Of a stretch of DNA of 64,000 nt, positions 37,986 through 47,033 are shown one piece after another; the stretch's first letter is position 1, and every line of letters begins with the position of its first letter. A model generated the notes under the pieces. It saw only the letters and a list, made by a program, of their open reading frames with translations, searched no databases and was not told where the DNA came from. Location: NCBI GenBank assembly GCA_004558485.1, contig SFCS01000008.1:8015-72014 (forward strand), read 5' to 3'. Position numbers and translations under genes: made by a program. The stretch is from Ruminococcus sp. Its GTDB lineage: Bacteria; Bacillota; Clostridia; Oscillospirales; Acutalibacteraceae.

Positions 37986-39068
37986 ATGTCGAATAGACTG
38001 TTTCAAAGCGTGGTTCATCAGATGCAGCCGGCGATCGACCGCACCATCGGCGTGATCGACGAGAGCCTGTCGATCGTTGCGTGCAGCGATCTCGGACGCA
38101 TCGGGGAGAGCGTCCCCGCCGTGACGGCGGAGACCTTTGCCGTGCCGGAGGCATTTGTGGTGGACGGCTATACATACAAGGCGTTTGCCCGTCCGCACTG
38201 CGAGTATGTGCTGTTTGTGGAAGGAAACGACGAGGAAGCGGGGCGGTATGCGGCGCTGCTGGCGGTCTCGCTCACCAATATCAAGCAATATTATGACGAG
38301 AAATATGACCGCGGCAACTTTGTCAAGAATGTCATTCTCGACAACATTCTTTCGGGCGACATCTATCTCAAAGCACGCGAGCTGCGTTTTAACAGCGATG
38401 TGGACCGCGTGGTGCTGCTCATCCGTGTGGCGTCCCATTCGGAGGTCTCCGCCTTTGATGTGGTGCAGAACCTGTTTCCCGACAAAGCCAAGGACTTTGT
38501 TATCAACATCAACGAAAACGACATTGCGCTCGTGAAGGAGATCCGCAGCGGCATCGACGGGCGTGATCTGGAAAAGCTGGCGTGCTCCATCGTGGACACG
38601 CTCAGCAGCGAGTTTTATACGCAGGTGTCGGTCGGCATCGGCACGGTCGTCTCCAGCATCAAGGAGCTGGCAAGCTCCTTCAAGGAGGCGCAGATCGCTT
38701 TGGAGGTCGGCAAGGTGTTTGACACCGAGCGCACCATCGTCAGCTATGACAATCTGGGCATTGCGCGTCTGATCTATCAGCTGCCGACCACGCTGTGCGA
38801 AATGTTCCTGCGGGAGATCTTCAAGCGCGGCTCGATCGAGTCGCTCGATCAGGAGACGCTTTTCACCATTCAAAAGTTCTTTGAAAACAACCTCAATGTT
38901 TCCGAGACCTCGAGAAAGCTGTTTTTGCACCGCAACACGCTGGTGTACCGTCTCGAAAAGATCAAGCGTCTGACCGGTCTCGACCTGCGGCGGTTTGACG
39001 ACGCCATCGTGTTCAAGGTGGCGCTGATGGTCAAGAAATACCTGACCGCCAACCCGGTGAAATACTGA
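37986..39068 (+). CDS. CdaR/PucR family transcriptional regulator
   Basis: A 360-residue protein. The C-terminal 60 residues hold the PucR-type helix-turn-helix (VSETSRKLFLHRNTLVYRLE, then KIKRLTGLDLRRFDDAIVFK), and the middle has a GGDEF-like fold typical of CdaR relatives (QVSVGIGTVVSSIKELASSF). The N-terminal 130 residues would sense a ligand. The family regulates sugar-diacid, purine or amino-acid use. I start at 37986, after GGAG. It stands alone between the divergent ATPase operon and ftsE, and its target cannot be told from the neighbours. Confidence 0.82.
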   Translation: MSNRLFQSVVHQMQPAIDRTIGVIDESLSIVACSDLGRIGESVPAVTAETFAVPEAFVVDGYTYKAFARPHCEYVLFVEGNDEEAGRYAALLAVSLTNIKQYYDEKYDRGNFVKNVILDNILSGDIYLKARELRFNSDVDRVVLLIRVASHSEVSAFDVVQNLFPDKAKDFVININENDIALVKEIRSGIDGRDLEKLACSIVDTLSSEFYTQVSVGIGTVVSSIKELASSFKEAQIALEVGKVFDTERTIVSYDNLGIARLIYQLPTTLCEMFLREIFKRGSIESLDQETLFTIQKFFENNLNVSETSRKLFLHRNTLVYRLEKIKRLTGLDLRRFDDAIVFKVALMVKKYLTANPVKY

Positions 39069-39131
39069 TAAATGCCGAGGATGGCGGAGCGGTTCTGCCA
39101 TCCTCTGTGTATCTGAGGAAACTTTTGGCGG

Positions 39132-39160
39132 TTGCGAAAGACCGTCTTTGCCTGTATACT
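39132..39160 (+). promoter_or_regulatory. Promoter of the ftsE-ftsX-M23-S41 operon
   Basis: TTGCGA (39132-39137) and TATACT (39155-39160), 17 bases apart, 32 bases before the ftsE ATG, which has GGAGG. Confidence 0.75.
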
Positions 39161-39192
39161 GGACTTGACTGCTATGGAAAGGAGGAGCAGAC

Positions 39193-39921
39193 ATGATCGA
39201 ATTTCGAGGTGTATATAAAAAGTACGGCAACGGCACCGAAGCGCTGCAGGATGTCAACATCCGCATCGACGACGGGGAGTTTGTCTTTATCGTCGGTGCA
39301 TCGGGCGCCGGCAAGAGCACCTTTCTCAAACTGATTATGCATGAAGAAACGGCAACCGCCGGCGAGGTGATCGTCAACAACTATAAGTTTTCGCGTCTCA
39401 AGCGGCGGGACATTCCGTATCTGCGCCGCACGATGGGGGTGGTGTTTCAGGACTTCCGTCTCATCAACACCATGACCGTTTTCGACAATGTAGCGTTTGC
39501 GATGCGGGTGACCGGCGCGACGCGGCGGGAGATCCGCCGCCGTGTGCCGTATATTTTGCAGCTTGTCGGCTTACAGGATCATGCGCGGCATTATCCGAAG
39601 GAGCTGTCCGGCGGCGAGCAGCAGCGGGTGGGACTTGCCCGCGCGCTGGTGAACAATCCGTCACTCATCATTGCGGACGAGCCGACCGGCAACGTCGACC
39701 CCGAACGGGCGCGCGACATTGTGGAGCTGCTCACCGAGATCAACCGTCGCGGCACGACCGTGCTGATGGTGACGCATGAGCACTCGCTGGTGCGCAAATT
39801 TGCACAGCGCACCATCACCATCTCCGACGGCAGAGTGGTCTCTGACACGGGAGAAAAGAAAGCGGCGGTCACGCCGATCGGCGAAAAGTCGCCGGTGCTT
39901 TTGGGAGGTGATCTGCTGTGA
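39193..39921 (+). CDS. ftsE: Cell division ATP-binding protein FtsE
   Basis: A 242-residue ATPase with Walker A (GASGAGKSTFLK), Q-loop (VFQDFR), signature LSGGEQQR and Walker B (IIADEPTGNVD). With FtsX it forms an ABC-like complex that does not transport but switches on a cell wall hydrolase outside the membrane. It overlaps ftsX by four bases. The C-terminal 20 residues extend past the usual length of about 228. Confidence 0.95.
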   Translation: MIEFRGVYKKYGNGTEALQDVNIRIDDGEFVFIVGASGAGKSTFLKLIMHEETATAGEVIVNNYKFSRLKRRDIPYLRRTMGVVFQDFRLINTMTVFDNVAFAMRVTGATRREIRRRVPYILQLVGLQDHARHYPKELSGGEQQRVGLARALVNNPSLIIADEPTGNVDPERARDIVELLTEINRRGTTVLMVTHEHSLVRKFAQRTITISDGRVVSDTGEKKAAVTPIGEKSPVLLGGDLL

Positions 39922-40820
39922 AGCTGTCCGCGATGCGGTATCTGACGCGCGAAGGGCTGCGGAATGTTTGGCAAAACCGCTTTATGTCCGTTGCGTCGGT
40001 GGCGGTGCTTGCCGCCTGCTTGCTTTTGACGGGACTTTCCTATTTGGCGCTTGCCAATGTGGAGCGGGCGTTCAAGTGGGTCTATGGACAGAACATGGTG
40101 GTCGTGTTTGCCAAGACCGACTGCACCGACGAGCAGATAACGGCGATGGGCGACGCCCTCAAAGCACTTGAAAATGTGGAAAAAACGGAGTTTCTCTCGA
40201 AAGAGGAAACGCTTGAAAAATATAAGGACTCGCTGCCGGAGGAAACCTATGCGAGCCTGCAGGGGGAGGACAACCCCATGCCGGACGCCTATCTTGTGAC
40301 CTTCCGCGATCTGGAAAACTTCGACGAAACGGTGGCGCAGATCAAAGCGATCGACGGCGTGGACGACGCCTCCTATGACGGCAACATCGCCGCTACTCTG
40401 CGCACGGTGCGCCGTATCGCGCTTGAGGTGGGACTCGGCGTGGTGGTGCTGCTGCTCGTCGTGTCGCTGTTCATCATTGCCAACACCATCAAGCTGACGG
40501 TGTATAACCGCCGCCTGGAGATTTACATCATGCGGTCGGTCGGCGCGACCGGCGCGTTCATCCGTGTCCCCTTCATGGTGGAGGGTATGACGCTGGGCAT
40601 TTTGTCCGGCGGCGTGGCGTTTTTCTTCGTTTGGCTTTTGTATGTGAAGCTTCTGGGACTGCTGCCGCAGACAACGGCGCTGTTTACGCTTGTGCCGTTC
40701 AAAGAGGTCTGGGGCGTGCTCATTGTCGGTTTTCTCGTGATCGGTATGCTGACCGGCATGCTGGGCAGTGCCATTGCGACCGGTAAATACCTGCACAAGG
40801 AAGGGAGCGAAAAGACATGA
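39918..40820 (+). CDS. ftsX: Cell division protein FtsX
   Basis: A 300-residue permease-like protein with an N-terminal membrane helix (MSVASVAVLAACLLLTGLSYLAL), an extracytoplasmic loop of about 130 residues that contacts the hydrolase, and three C-terminal helices. It begins with GTG overlapping the ftsE stop and ends overlapping the M23 gene start, so the three products are made together. FtsX passes the ATPase state of FtsE to the secreted hydrolase. Confidence 0.95.
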   Translation: MKLSAMRYLTREGLRNVWQNRFMSVASVAVLAACLLLTGLSYLALANVERAFKWVYGQNMVVVFAKTDCTDEQITAMGDALKALENVEKTEFLSKEETLEKYKDSLPEETYASLQGEDNPMPDAYLVTFRDLENFDETVAQIKAIDGVDDASYDGNIAATLRTVRRIALEVGLGVVVLLLVVSLFIIANTIKLTVYNRRLEIYIMRSVGATGAFIRVPFMVEGMTLGILSGGVAFFFVWLLYVKLLGLLPQTTALFTLVPFKEVWGVLIVGFLVIGMLTGMLGSAIATGKYLHKEGSEKT

Positions 40821-42028
40821 AAAAACGCAATTTATTCCTTCGTGTTCTGTCCTGCCTTTCGGCGCTGCTGCTGGTCTTTGCGAGCGGAGCCTTGTATGTT
40901 CCGGCTGCCGCTGCGACGATAAGCGATCAGATAAAGCAGCTTGAAAAGGAGCAGGCAGACCTCAAAAAGCAGATTGCATCCGCGAAAAGCAATCTTGCGG
41001 ACAGCAAGAAAACACGCGATTTGTATAACAGCCAGATACGTAATGTGCAAAAGCAGATTGATCTGCTCGACAAGCAGGTGGAGGATCTCGACGCACAGAT
41101 AAAAAGCAAAAACGTGACCATCGCCGATCTTGAAACGCAGGTTGCCGCGAACGAAAAAGAGGCGGCGACGGTGCGCAAAATGCTCGGTGAGCGGCTCAAC
41201 GCCATCATGAAGCGCGGCAATTTTTCCACCCTGCAGCTGCTCATGAACACGGATAACTATGCTGATTACCTGGTGCGCGCAAAGCTGATGGAAAAGGTGT
41301 CCGAGCACGATCAGAAAAGCATAGAGGAGCTTGAAAAGCGCCTTGCGGAGATCACCGACACCGAAAAGAAGGTGCAGGACGAGAAGGCGGCTGTTGAGGC
41401 AAAGAAAAAGGAAGTCGAGACGCTGCGTGCCTCCTCGACCGGCAAGAAAAAAGAACTGAACACGCTGTATACCGCGGCAAACGCTGCCTATAAGCAGGAT
41501 GCGGCAGAGGTCGAGGCGCTCAACAAGGAGCTTGAAAAGACCGACGCCGACATCAAGAAGCTCTTGGCGTCGCTCAACAGCAGCGGCAGCTATGTCGCCA
41601 CCTCGATGTTTTGGCCTGTGCCGACCGTGCGGGCACTCTCCAGTTATTTCGGCACCCGTTGGGGCAGAGCGCACCGCGGCGTGGACATTGCCAACGGCTC
41701 CATTCCGATCTATGGACAGAACATTGTCGCTGCGGCGGACGGCACGGTGATCTATGCCAACTCCACCAGCACCTGGGGCGGCGGCTACGGCTATTACTGC
41801 ATGGTCGATCACGGCAGAGACAGTAAAGGACGGCAGGTCGTGACGCTGTATGCACATTGCTCGGTGATGTACGCCCGCGTGGGACAGAAGGTCGTCGGCG
41901 GTCAGACGGTGCTCGCGAAGGCGGGCAACACCGGCAATGTCACCGGCCCGCATCTGCATTTTGAGGTGCGCCTCAACGGCACGGCGGTCGATCCGCTCAA
42001 GGGCTATATCTCGGTCAACGGCAAGTAA
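40817..42028 (+). CDS. FtsEX-activated murein hydrolase, M23 family with coiled coil
   Basis: A 403-residue secreted protein. A signal peptide (1-35, ending PAAAA) is followed by a long coiled coil (about 36-250, heptad-rich, QLEKEQADLKKQIASAKSN) and a C-terminal LytM/M23 peptidase. The zinc ligands are in HRGVDIANG and the HLHFEVR motif (TGPHLHFEVR), so the enzyme appears active, unlike EnvC. It should cut peptidoglycan cross-links after FtsEX activation, in the manner of PcsB/CwlO systems, though those use other catalytic domains. Confidence 0.92.
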   Translation: MKKRNLFLRVLSCLSALLLVFASGALYVPAAAATISDQIKQLEKEQADLKKQIASAKSNLADSKKTRDLYNSQIRNVQKQIDLLDKQVEDLDAQIKSKNVTIADLETQVAANEKEAATVRKMLGERLNAIMKRGNFSTLQLLMNTDNYADYLVRAKLMEKVSEHDQKSIEELEKRLAEITDTEKKVQDEKAAVEAKKKEVETLRASSTGKKKELNTLYTAANAAYKQDAAEVEALNKELEKTDADIKKLLASLNSSGSYVATSMFWPVPTVRALSSYFGTRWGRAHRGVDIANGSIPIYGQNIVAAADGTVIYANSTSTWGGGYGYYCMVDHGRDSKGRQVVTLYAHCSVMYARVGQKVVGGQTVLAKAGNTGNVTGPHLHFEVRLNGTAVDPLKGYISVNGK

Positions 42029-42051
42029 AGGAAAGGCAACGGTTTTTTTGT

Positions 42052-43320
42052 ATGAGAAGTAAGAAATACAGTCTCAGCGCGGTCATTACGCTGCTGATAT
42101 TGGTGGTGGCGCTTGCCATTTCCATCACCATGATGATCGCCATGCGCTATTTCAATCAGCAGGTCAACGCCGTGACGCAAAAACAGGCGCTGTATGCCCA
42201 CATCACCGACATCGACACCAAGGTGCGCACCTATTATCCCACCTTGGATGAGGAACAGCTGCGCAGCGCGCTGGCGGCGGGATATGTGGCGGGCCTGCAA
42301 GACCCGTATGCACGGTATTATTCCACCGACGCCTATAAGCAGGCGCTGCTTTTGCGCGAGGGACGCGCTGCCGGCGTCGGCATCCGGCTCAAGACCGATG
42401 CGCAGTCGCGCCTTGTGGTAGACAAGCTGGACGCGGATGCGGCGGCGGAAAAGGCGGGCGTGCAGGTCGGCGACATCGTGACGCAGGTCAACGGCAACGC
42501 GGTTGCCGGTCCGCAGCAGGCGTCGCTGCAGGAAATGCTGGACACCTCGACCGAAAAGCTCGCTGTTTCGGTGCTGCGCGGCGACAAGGCGATCGCTTTT
42601 GAGCTGACGGCATACACCTATAACCTCAAAAGCGTACAGGAGAAAATGCTGAATGAAACGGTGGGATATATCCGCATTACGGCATTTTACGACAACACCC
42701 TCAACCAGTTCAAGGCGGCGTGCTCGTCGCTGGAAAACCAGGGCGCGGCCTCCTATATCTTCGATGTGCGCGGCTGCAGCGGCGGCGGTTCGACCGACAC
42801 GCTGAAAGCCATGCTGTCCTATCTGTTGCCGCACGGCGCTTATGCCGCATGGGTGGGCAGTGACGGCAGGACCGAAAACCTCGTTGCAGATGACGCACGC
42901 ACGCTGTCCGGCACCTTTGCCGTCGTGACCGACGAAAAGACGAAGGGCGAGGCGGAGCTGTTTGCCGGCGTTTTGCAGGAGTTCGGCGTCGCCACCGTGG
43001 TCGGCGAGAAAACGGCGGGAAAAGGAAAAATTCAGGATTTTGTGGCACTTAAAGCGGACAACTCCGCTATCTACCTGACGGTCGGCGAGATCGTTCTGAT
43101 GCGCGGCGGCTCCATTGAGGGCGTCGGTATCACGCCGACGGTCGCCGTGTCGCTGCCGGCGGCGCAAAAGGCACAGGGGGCGGCGCTCAAAACCGAGGAC
43201 GATGCACAGGTGCAGGCGGCGCTCAACACCTTCAAGGCGAGCACCAATCAGCTCAACGCCACCGCGGCGACCACCGCCGCGGCAACGATCGCAGCGACCA
43301 CTGCGACGGCTGCGGAGTGA
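42052..43320 (+). CDS. S41 (C-terminal processing) peptidase-like protein lacking the serine nucleophile
   Basis: A 422-residue protein with one N-terminal membrane helix (about 10-32), a PDZ domain (about 105-180) and an S41 core. The catalytic lysine is kept in GEKTAGKG (K324). The nucleophile belongs 25 residues before it, in the usual SASASE; here that position is Gly299 within KTKGEAE. By alignment by eye, the catalytic Ser is gone. A tail of Ala and Thr (TAATTAAATIAATTATAAE) follows residue 400. It lies 23 bases after the M23 gene, so a binding or scaffold role near FtsEX is plausible but inferred. Confidence 0.85.
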   Translation: MRSKKYSLSAVITLLILVVALAISITMMIAMRYFNQQVNAVTQKQALYAHITDIDTKVRTYYPTLDEEQLRSALAAGYVAGLQDPYARYYSTDAYKQALLLREGRAAGVGIRLKTDAQSRLVVDKLDADAAAEKAGVQVGDIVTQVNGNAVAGPQQASLQEMLDTSTEKLAVSVLRGDKAIAFELTAYTYNLKSVQEKMLNETVGYIRITAFYDNTLNQFKAACSSLENQGAASYIFDVRGCSGGGSTDTLKAMLSYLLPHGAYAAWVGSDGRTENLVADDARTLSGTFAVVTDEKTKGEAELFAGVLQEFGVATVVGEKTAGKGKIQDFVALKADNSAIYLTVGEIVLMRGGSIEGVGITPTVAVSLPAAQKAQGAALKTEDDAQVQAALNTFKASTNQLNATAATTAAATIAATTATAAE

Positions 43321-43396
43321 ACCGATGCTTTCGTGGCATGAAGGTGCGCTTTGAAGGATACGGATTGTAATATAAAATATTGATTATACAAAATGT

Positions 43397-43428
43397 AAAG
43401 GCATCGCCCACGGGCGATGCCTTTCTTC
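43397..43428 (+). terminator. Terminator after the S41-like gene
   Basis: AAAGGCATCGCCC pairs with GGGCGATGCCTTT around a two-base apex, followed by a T-rich run. The gap 43321-43396 before it is AT-rich and holds nothing I can identify. Confidence 0.85.
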
Positions 43429-43452
43429 TTTTTGATTTTTCTGAAAAAGGGG

Positions 43453-44133
43453 TCAGCCTTCCGCCTTTTCGCCGGTCAGCCACAGGATTGTGCGCTCGAT
43501 GGCGTCGCGGGAATTGCCCCAGTCGGCGTCAGCGGTGTTGTTGCGATAGTCGAACATCTTGCAGAAATGCGAAACATCGCCTTGCAGCGTGTGCAGATAG
43601 GCACGGGCACGATCGGCGGTCACCTGCATAAATTCCCCCTGCAGCTTTTTGGGCAGCACGGCGGCAGTGTCGGTGAGCGCGCGGCAATGCGGTAGGCAGA
43701 AATATGGCTGTGCGGCATAGAGCTCCCGGAAATCTTTTTCCCGTTCCCAAAGATGGGCGATATTCGGGAGAAACCGTGCCATATTTTTGTCGATCTGGTC
43801 ACAGACAAAGCAGGTCGCCGCTTTTTGCTCCTTGACCTTTTTGGTCTTGCCGCCGAGACCGGTGGCAAAAGCCTCTTTTTCCACCTCCGCCAGATGGCTT
43901 TCGAGCATCAGGGCGACGCTCAGGCGCTTGCGCTGCGCCAAAAGACGGCGATAGTGCGGGTTACAAAAGCCGAGACGGTTGGTCTCCTGCCGCACATCCG
44001 GCTCCATCATGGCGGCGCCGGTGATATAGACGGCGATGCGTTCCTCGAGCATCTCCCGCAAGCGGCACAGGGGGCAGCCGTCCTGCGGCTCGAACACTTC
44101 GCTTATCGGAATGCTGGTAATATCTTCGCGCAT
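43453..44133 (-). CDS. DUF6062 family protein
   Basis: A 226-residue soluble protein with CPLCRLREMLEERIA, GFCNPHYRRLL, CFVCDQIDKNM and CLPHCRAL, paired cysteines that look like a metal or disulfide site. This matches the Firmicutes DUF6062 family by recall; its function is unknown. The start at 44133 has AGGAG upstream, and the gene begins ten bases after ymdB. A frame to 44295 runs back into ymdB and is not used. Confidence 0.75.
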   Translation of the reverse strand: MREDITSIPISEVFEPQDGCPLCRLREMLEERIAVYITGAAMMEPDVRQETNRLGFCNPHYRRLLAQRKRLSVALMLESHLAEVEKEAFATGLGGKTKKVKEQKAATCFVCDQIDKNMARFLPNIAHLWEREKDFRELYAAQPYFCLPHCRALTDTAAVLPKKLQGEFMQVTADRARAYLHTLQGDVSHFCKMFDYRNNTADADWGNSRDAIERTILWLTGEKAEG

Positions 44134-44143
44134 ACAGTTCCTC

Positions 44144-44905
44144 CTATTTTGCAATGCGGGTGACGGCGACGGTCTTGCCGGTCGCGTCATCCAGCGTAAA
44201 CAGCACGCCGTCCATGCGGCAGATGCCGTCGGCGGCGGTAAAGCGGGTGGGGAGCTTTTGACGGAAGCGGCGAATGGATTGCTCCGGACAGACACCGAGA
44301 ACCGAAACCGCGGGTCCCGTCATGCCGACATCGGTGATAAAGCCCGTACCCTGCGGCAGGATCTGTTCATCTGCGGTTTGCACATGCGTGTGTGTCCCGA
44401 ACAGGGCGGAAATGCGTCCGTCGGCATAAAAGCCGAGTGCCTTTTTCTCCGCCGTTGCCTCCGCATGAAAATCCACGATGCAAAAGCGCGGTCGGCTTTC
44501 GAGCAGTCGGTCGAGCACAAAGAACGGATTGTCCACCGCATCCATATACATCTGTCCCAGAAGATTGATGACCGTCACGGCATAGCGCCCGCGATCCACA
44601 ACGGTGATGCCGCCGCCGGGAACATCGCCGGGAAAATTTGCGGGGCGCAGTGCCGTGTCGTGGGTGTCAAGCCAGTCGGCGTATTCGGGGCGGCGGAAGG
44701 TGTGGTTGCCGCCGGTAATGACATCCGCGCCCGCCGCAAAAATGCGGTCGGCAGCGGTCGGGGTGGTGCCGTTGCCGTCGGCGGCGTTTTCGCCGTTGAC
44801 GATGCAGACATCCACACCGTTTTCACGCTTAACCGCAGGCAGCACCCGCTCCAGATGGGCGATGCCTGCCGTGCCGACCACATCGCCGATACATAATACT
44901 TTCAC
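44144..44905 (-). CDS. ymdB: TIGR00282 family metallophosphoesterase YmdB
   Basis: A 253-residue phosphodiesterase with metal-binding motifs CIGDVVG, VNGENAADGNG, TGGNHTF, DFHAEATAEK and FGTHTHVQT, as in YmdB of Bacillus subtilis, a cyclic-nucleotide phosphodiesterase. It starts at GTG 44905 with AAAGGTG in front. A terminator lies between it and the DAK2 gene upstream, so it may depend on read-through or a weak promoter. DUF6062 follows ten bases later. Confidence 0.9.
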   Translation of the reverse strand: MKVLCIGDVVGTAGIAHLERVLPAVKRENGVDVCIVNGENAADGNGTTPTAADRIFAAGADVITGGNHTFRRPEYADWLDTHDTALRPANFPGDVPGGGITVVDRGRYAVTVINLLGQMYMDAVDNPFFVLDRLLESRPRFCIVDFHAEATAEKKALGFYADGRISALFGTHTHVQTADEQILPQGTGFITDVGMTGPAVSVLGVCPEQSIRRFRQKLPTRFTAADGICRMDGVLFTLDDATGKTVAVTRIAK

Positions 44906-44924
44906 AAAAAGCACCTTTCCGAAA

Positions 44925-44964
44925 AACAGGGCGGGGCTTCGCAAAAGCGACGCTCCGCCCTGTT
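44925..44964 (-). terminator. Terminator between the DAK2 gene and ymdB
   Basis: AACAGGGCGGAGC and its partner GCCCCGCCCTGTT form a long stem with an apical TTTT loop, followed by TTTTTC on the minus strand. It should end the operon that starts at 48620. Confidence 0.8.
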
Positions 44965-44973
44965 GTGTTGTGA

Positions 44974-46668
44974 TTATTCGAGAGAGAGGAAATAGTAGTA
45001 GACCGGTTGCCCGCCGGGTACGACGGTAACCTCAATGCGGTTGCCCGCTTTTTCCTGAATGGCGGCAGCCGCCGTGTTTGCCGCCTCCTCGGTGACATCC
45101 GAACCGGCGATGAGGGTGATGAAGCCGGTCTCCTTGCCTGCGAGGCGACGCGCGTTCAGCATGGTCTTTGCCAGCTTTACGACCGCGTGCTCCACGCTGC
45201 TGTCGACGAAGGACAGCTTGCCCTCCTCCATGGCGAGGATGTCGCCCTCGTGAATGTCGTGACCTTCAAAATCGCTGTCTCTGGCAGCAAAGGTAAGCGC
45301 GCCGCTGGACACCGCCTCATATGCCTGCCGCATAGCAACGAGATTTTCCTCAACACCTGCTTCGGGATCAAAAGCCAGCATGGACGAAATGCCCTGCGGC
45401 ACGGTGCGTGTGGGCAGCACGCGCACGGTACGGTCGGCAAGCGGAACCGCCTGCTCGGCGGCAAGAATGATGTTTTTGTTGTTCGGCAGCACATAGACGA
45501 GCTTGGCCGGCGTCGCCTCAATGGCGTGCAGGATGTCGTCGGTGGAGGGGTTCATGGTCTGACCGCCGGACACCACCTGATCGCACCCAAGGTCGCGGAA
45601 CAGCTCGGCGAGACCGTCGCCCGCCGCGACCGCCACAAAGCCATACGGCTTTTCCGGCTCGACGCGCGTATGCTCCGGCACCTGTTCGCCCTGCGTTTCG
45701 CCGACCCAACCGGCATTTTCGTGCTGCAGGCGCATATTCTCCACCTTGACGGTTTCAAACTGTCCGTATTTGAGGCCCTCCTGCAAGGCGTTGCCGGGGG
45801 CGTTGGTGTGCACATGCACCTTCACGATGTCGTCGTCATCCACCACAACGACGCAGTCGCCGATGGACTCAAGATAAGCACGCAAAAGCAGCGGATCGCG
45901 GTCATTCCCTTTATCACGCGCAACGATGAACTCGGTGCAGTATGTAAAGGTGATCTCCGCGTCGAAGCTCCCGACGACGCTTTCCTTCTTTACCTGCTTT
46001 TGCATAGCCGCAGTATCGGCGCCGTCCGCAAAGATCGGCGCGCCGCCGAATACCGCCTGCATTTCATGAATGACGACACAGAAGCCCTTTCCGCCCGCGT
46101 CCACGACGCCCGCCTTTTTCAGCGCGGGGAGCAGGTCGGGGGTGCGGGCAAGAGAGGCGTCCGCCTCGGTGCAGATGGCATCCCACACAAAAAGCGCGTC
46201 GGGATTTTCCGCTGCCGCTGCCGTGCCTTTTTCCGCTGCCTCGCGGGCGACGGTCAAAATGGTGCCCTCGGTGGGCTTCATGACCGCTTTATACGCTGCC
46301 TCGACGCCGAGCGTCAGCGCCGCCGCAAGAGCGACACCGTCGGCGCTTTCCATGTCCTTCAGCCCCTTGGCAAAGCCACGGAACAAAAGCGACAAAATGA
46401 CGCCGGAATTGCCGCGCGCACCGCGCAGCAGCGCAGCGGACGCAGTCGTCGCCACCTGCCCGACCGTCGGGTCTTCCAGCCGCGCCAGCTCGCGCGCACC
46501 GGCGGCGATGGTCATGGACATGTTCGTTCCCGTATCGCCGTCCGGCACGGGGAACACATTGAGGGCGTCGACCTCCTGCTTGACGGAATTCAGACGATTG
46601 GACGCCGATATGACGGCATCACGCAGAGTTTTTCCCTGTATCACTGGTAACATTACCTCCCGACTCAT
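44974..46668 (-). CDS. fakA: DAK2 domain fatty acid kinase (FakA/YloV)
   Basis: A 564-residue protein with the DhaL-like ATP site VFPVPDGDTGTNMSMT, the central FakA domain, and a C-terminal DegV-like segment. FakA phosphorylates FakB-bound fatty acids, giving acyl phosphate for phospholipid synthesis. It overlaps the Asp23 gene by four bases, a pair kept in many Firmicutes. FakB is not in this window. The start at 46668 has GGGAGG. Confidence 0.9.
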   Translation of the reverse strand: MSREVMLPVIQGKTLRDAVISASNRLNSVKQEVDALNVFPVPDGDTGTNMSMTIAAGARELARLEDPTVGQVATTASAALLRGARGNSGVILSLLFRGFAKGLKDMESADGVALAAALTLGVEAAYKAVMKPTEGTILTVAREAAEKGTAAAAENPDALFVWDAICTEADASLARTPDLLPALKKAGVVDAGGKGFCVVIHEMQAVFGGAPIFADGADTAAMQKQVKKESVVGSFDAEITFTYCTEFIVARDKGNDRDPLLLRAYLESIGDCVVVVDDDDIVKVHVHTNAPGNALQEGLKYGQFETVKVENMRLQHENAGWVGETQGEQVPEHTRVEPEKPYGFVAVAAGDGLAELFRDLGCDQVVSGGQTMNPSTDDILHAIEATPAKLVYVLPNNKNIILAAEQAVPLADRTVRVLPTRTVPQGISSMLAFDPEAGVEENLVAMRQAYEAVSSGALTFAARDSDFEGHDIHEGDILAMEEGKLSFVDSSVEHAVVKLAKTMLNARRLAGKETGFITLIAGSDVTEEAANTAAAAIQEKAGNRIEVTVVPGGQPVYYYFLSLE

Positions 46669-47018
46669 TCGGCCTGCATGTTGTCAACAAAGACATTGAC
46701 CTTTTTCACGGCCAGTCCGGTCGCTTCCTCAACGGTATAGCGCACCTTGTTGACAATACTTTTGGCTATTGCGGAAATATTCATACCGTATATAACGGAA
46801 ATATGCAGATCGACGATCAGACGGTCGCCGTCGCTGCGCACACGGATGCCGTCATCGGCAAAGGAGCGCTTGAAAAACACCGAGCGTAGCCCCTGGCGCG
46901 GTCCGCTCTTGACCATGGCGGTCACGCCGTAGCATGCCGAAACGGCACTGCCGACCAGATAGCGGAAATACTCCTGTGACACTTCAATCGTTCCGTAGCG
47001 GTTTTCAATGCGGATCAT
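46665..47018 (-). CDS. Asp23/Gls24 family protein
   Basis: A 117-residue small protein with the Asp23 fold (IEVSQEYFRYLVGSAVSACYGV at the start, DLHISVIYGMNISAIAKSI in the middle). Such proteins are linked to envelope stress and sit beside fakA/yloV in many Firmicutes. I start at the ATG at 47018, ten bases after AAAGG; a GTG at 47027 overlaps that site. It follows the OppA-like gene by 15 bases. Confidence 0.9.
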   Translation of the reverse strand: MIRIENRYGTIEVSQEYFRYLVGSAVSACYGVTAMVKSGPRQGLRSVFFKRSFADDGIRVRSDGDRLIVDLHISVIYGMNISAIAKSIVNKVRYTVEEATGLAVKKVNVFVDNMQAE

Positions 47019-47033
47019 GAGACACACACCTTT

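Noticed and set aside
45007..46650. A 547-codon open frame antisense to the DAK2 gene
   Set aside because: Same reasoning: no start site, composition of a shadow frame, and a clear gene on the other strand.
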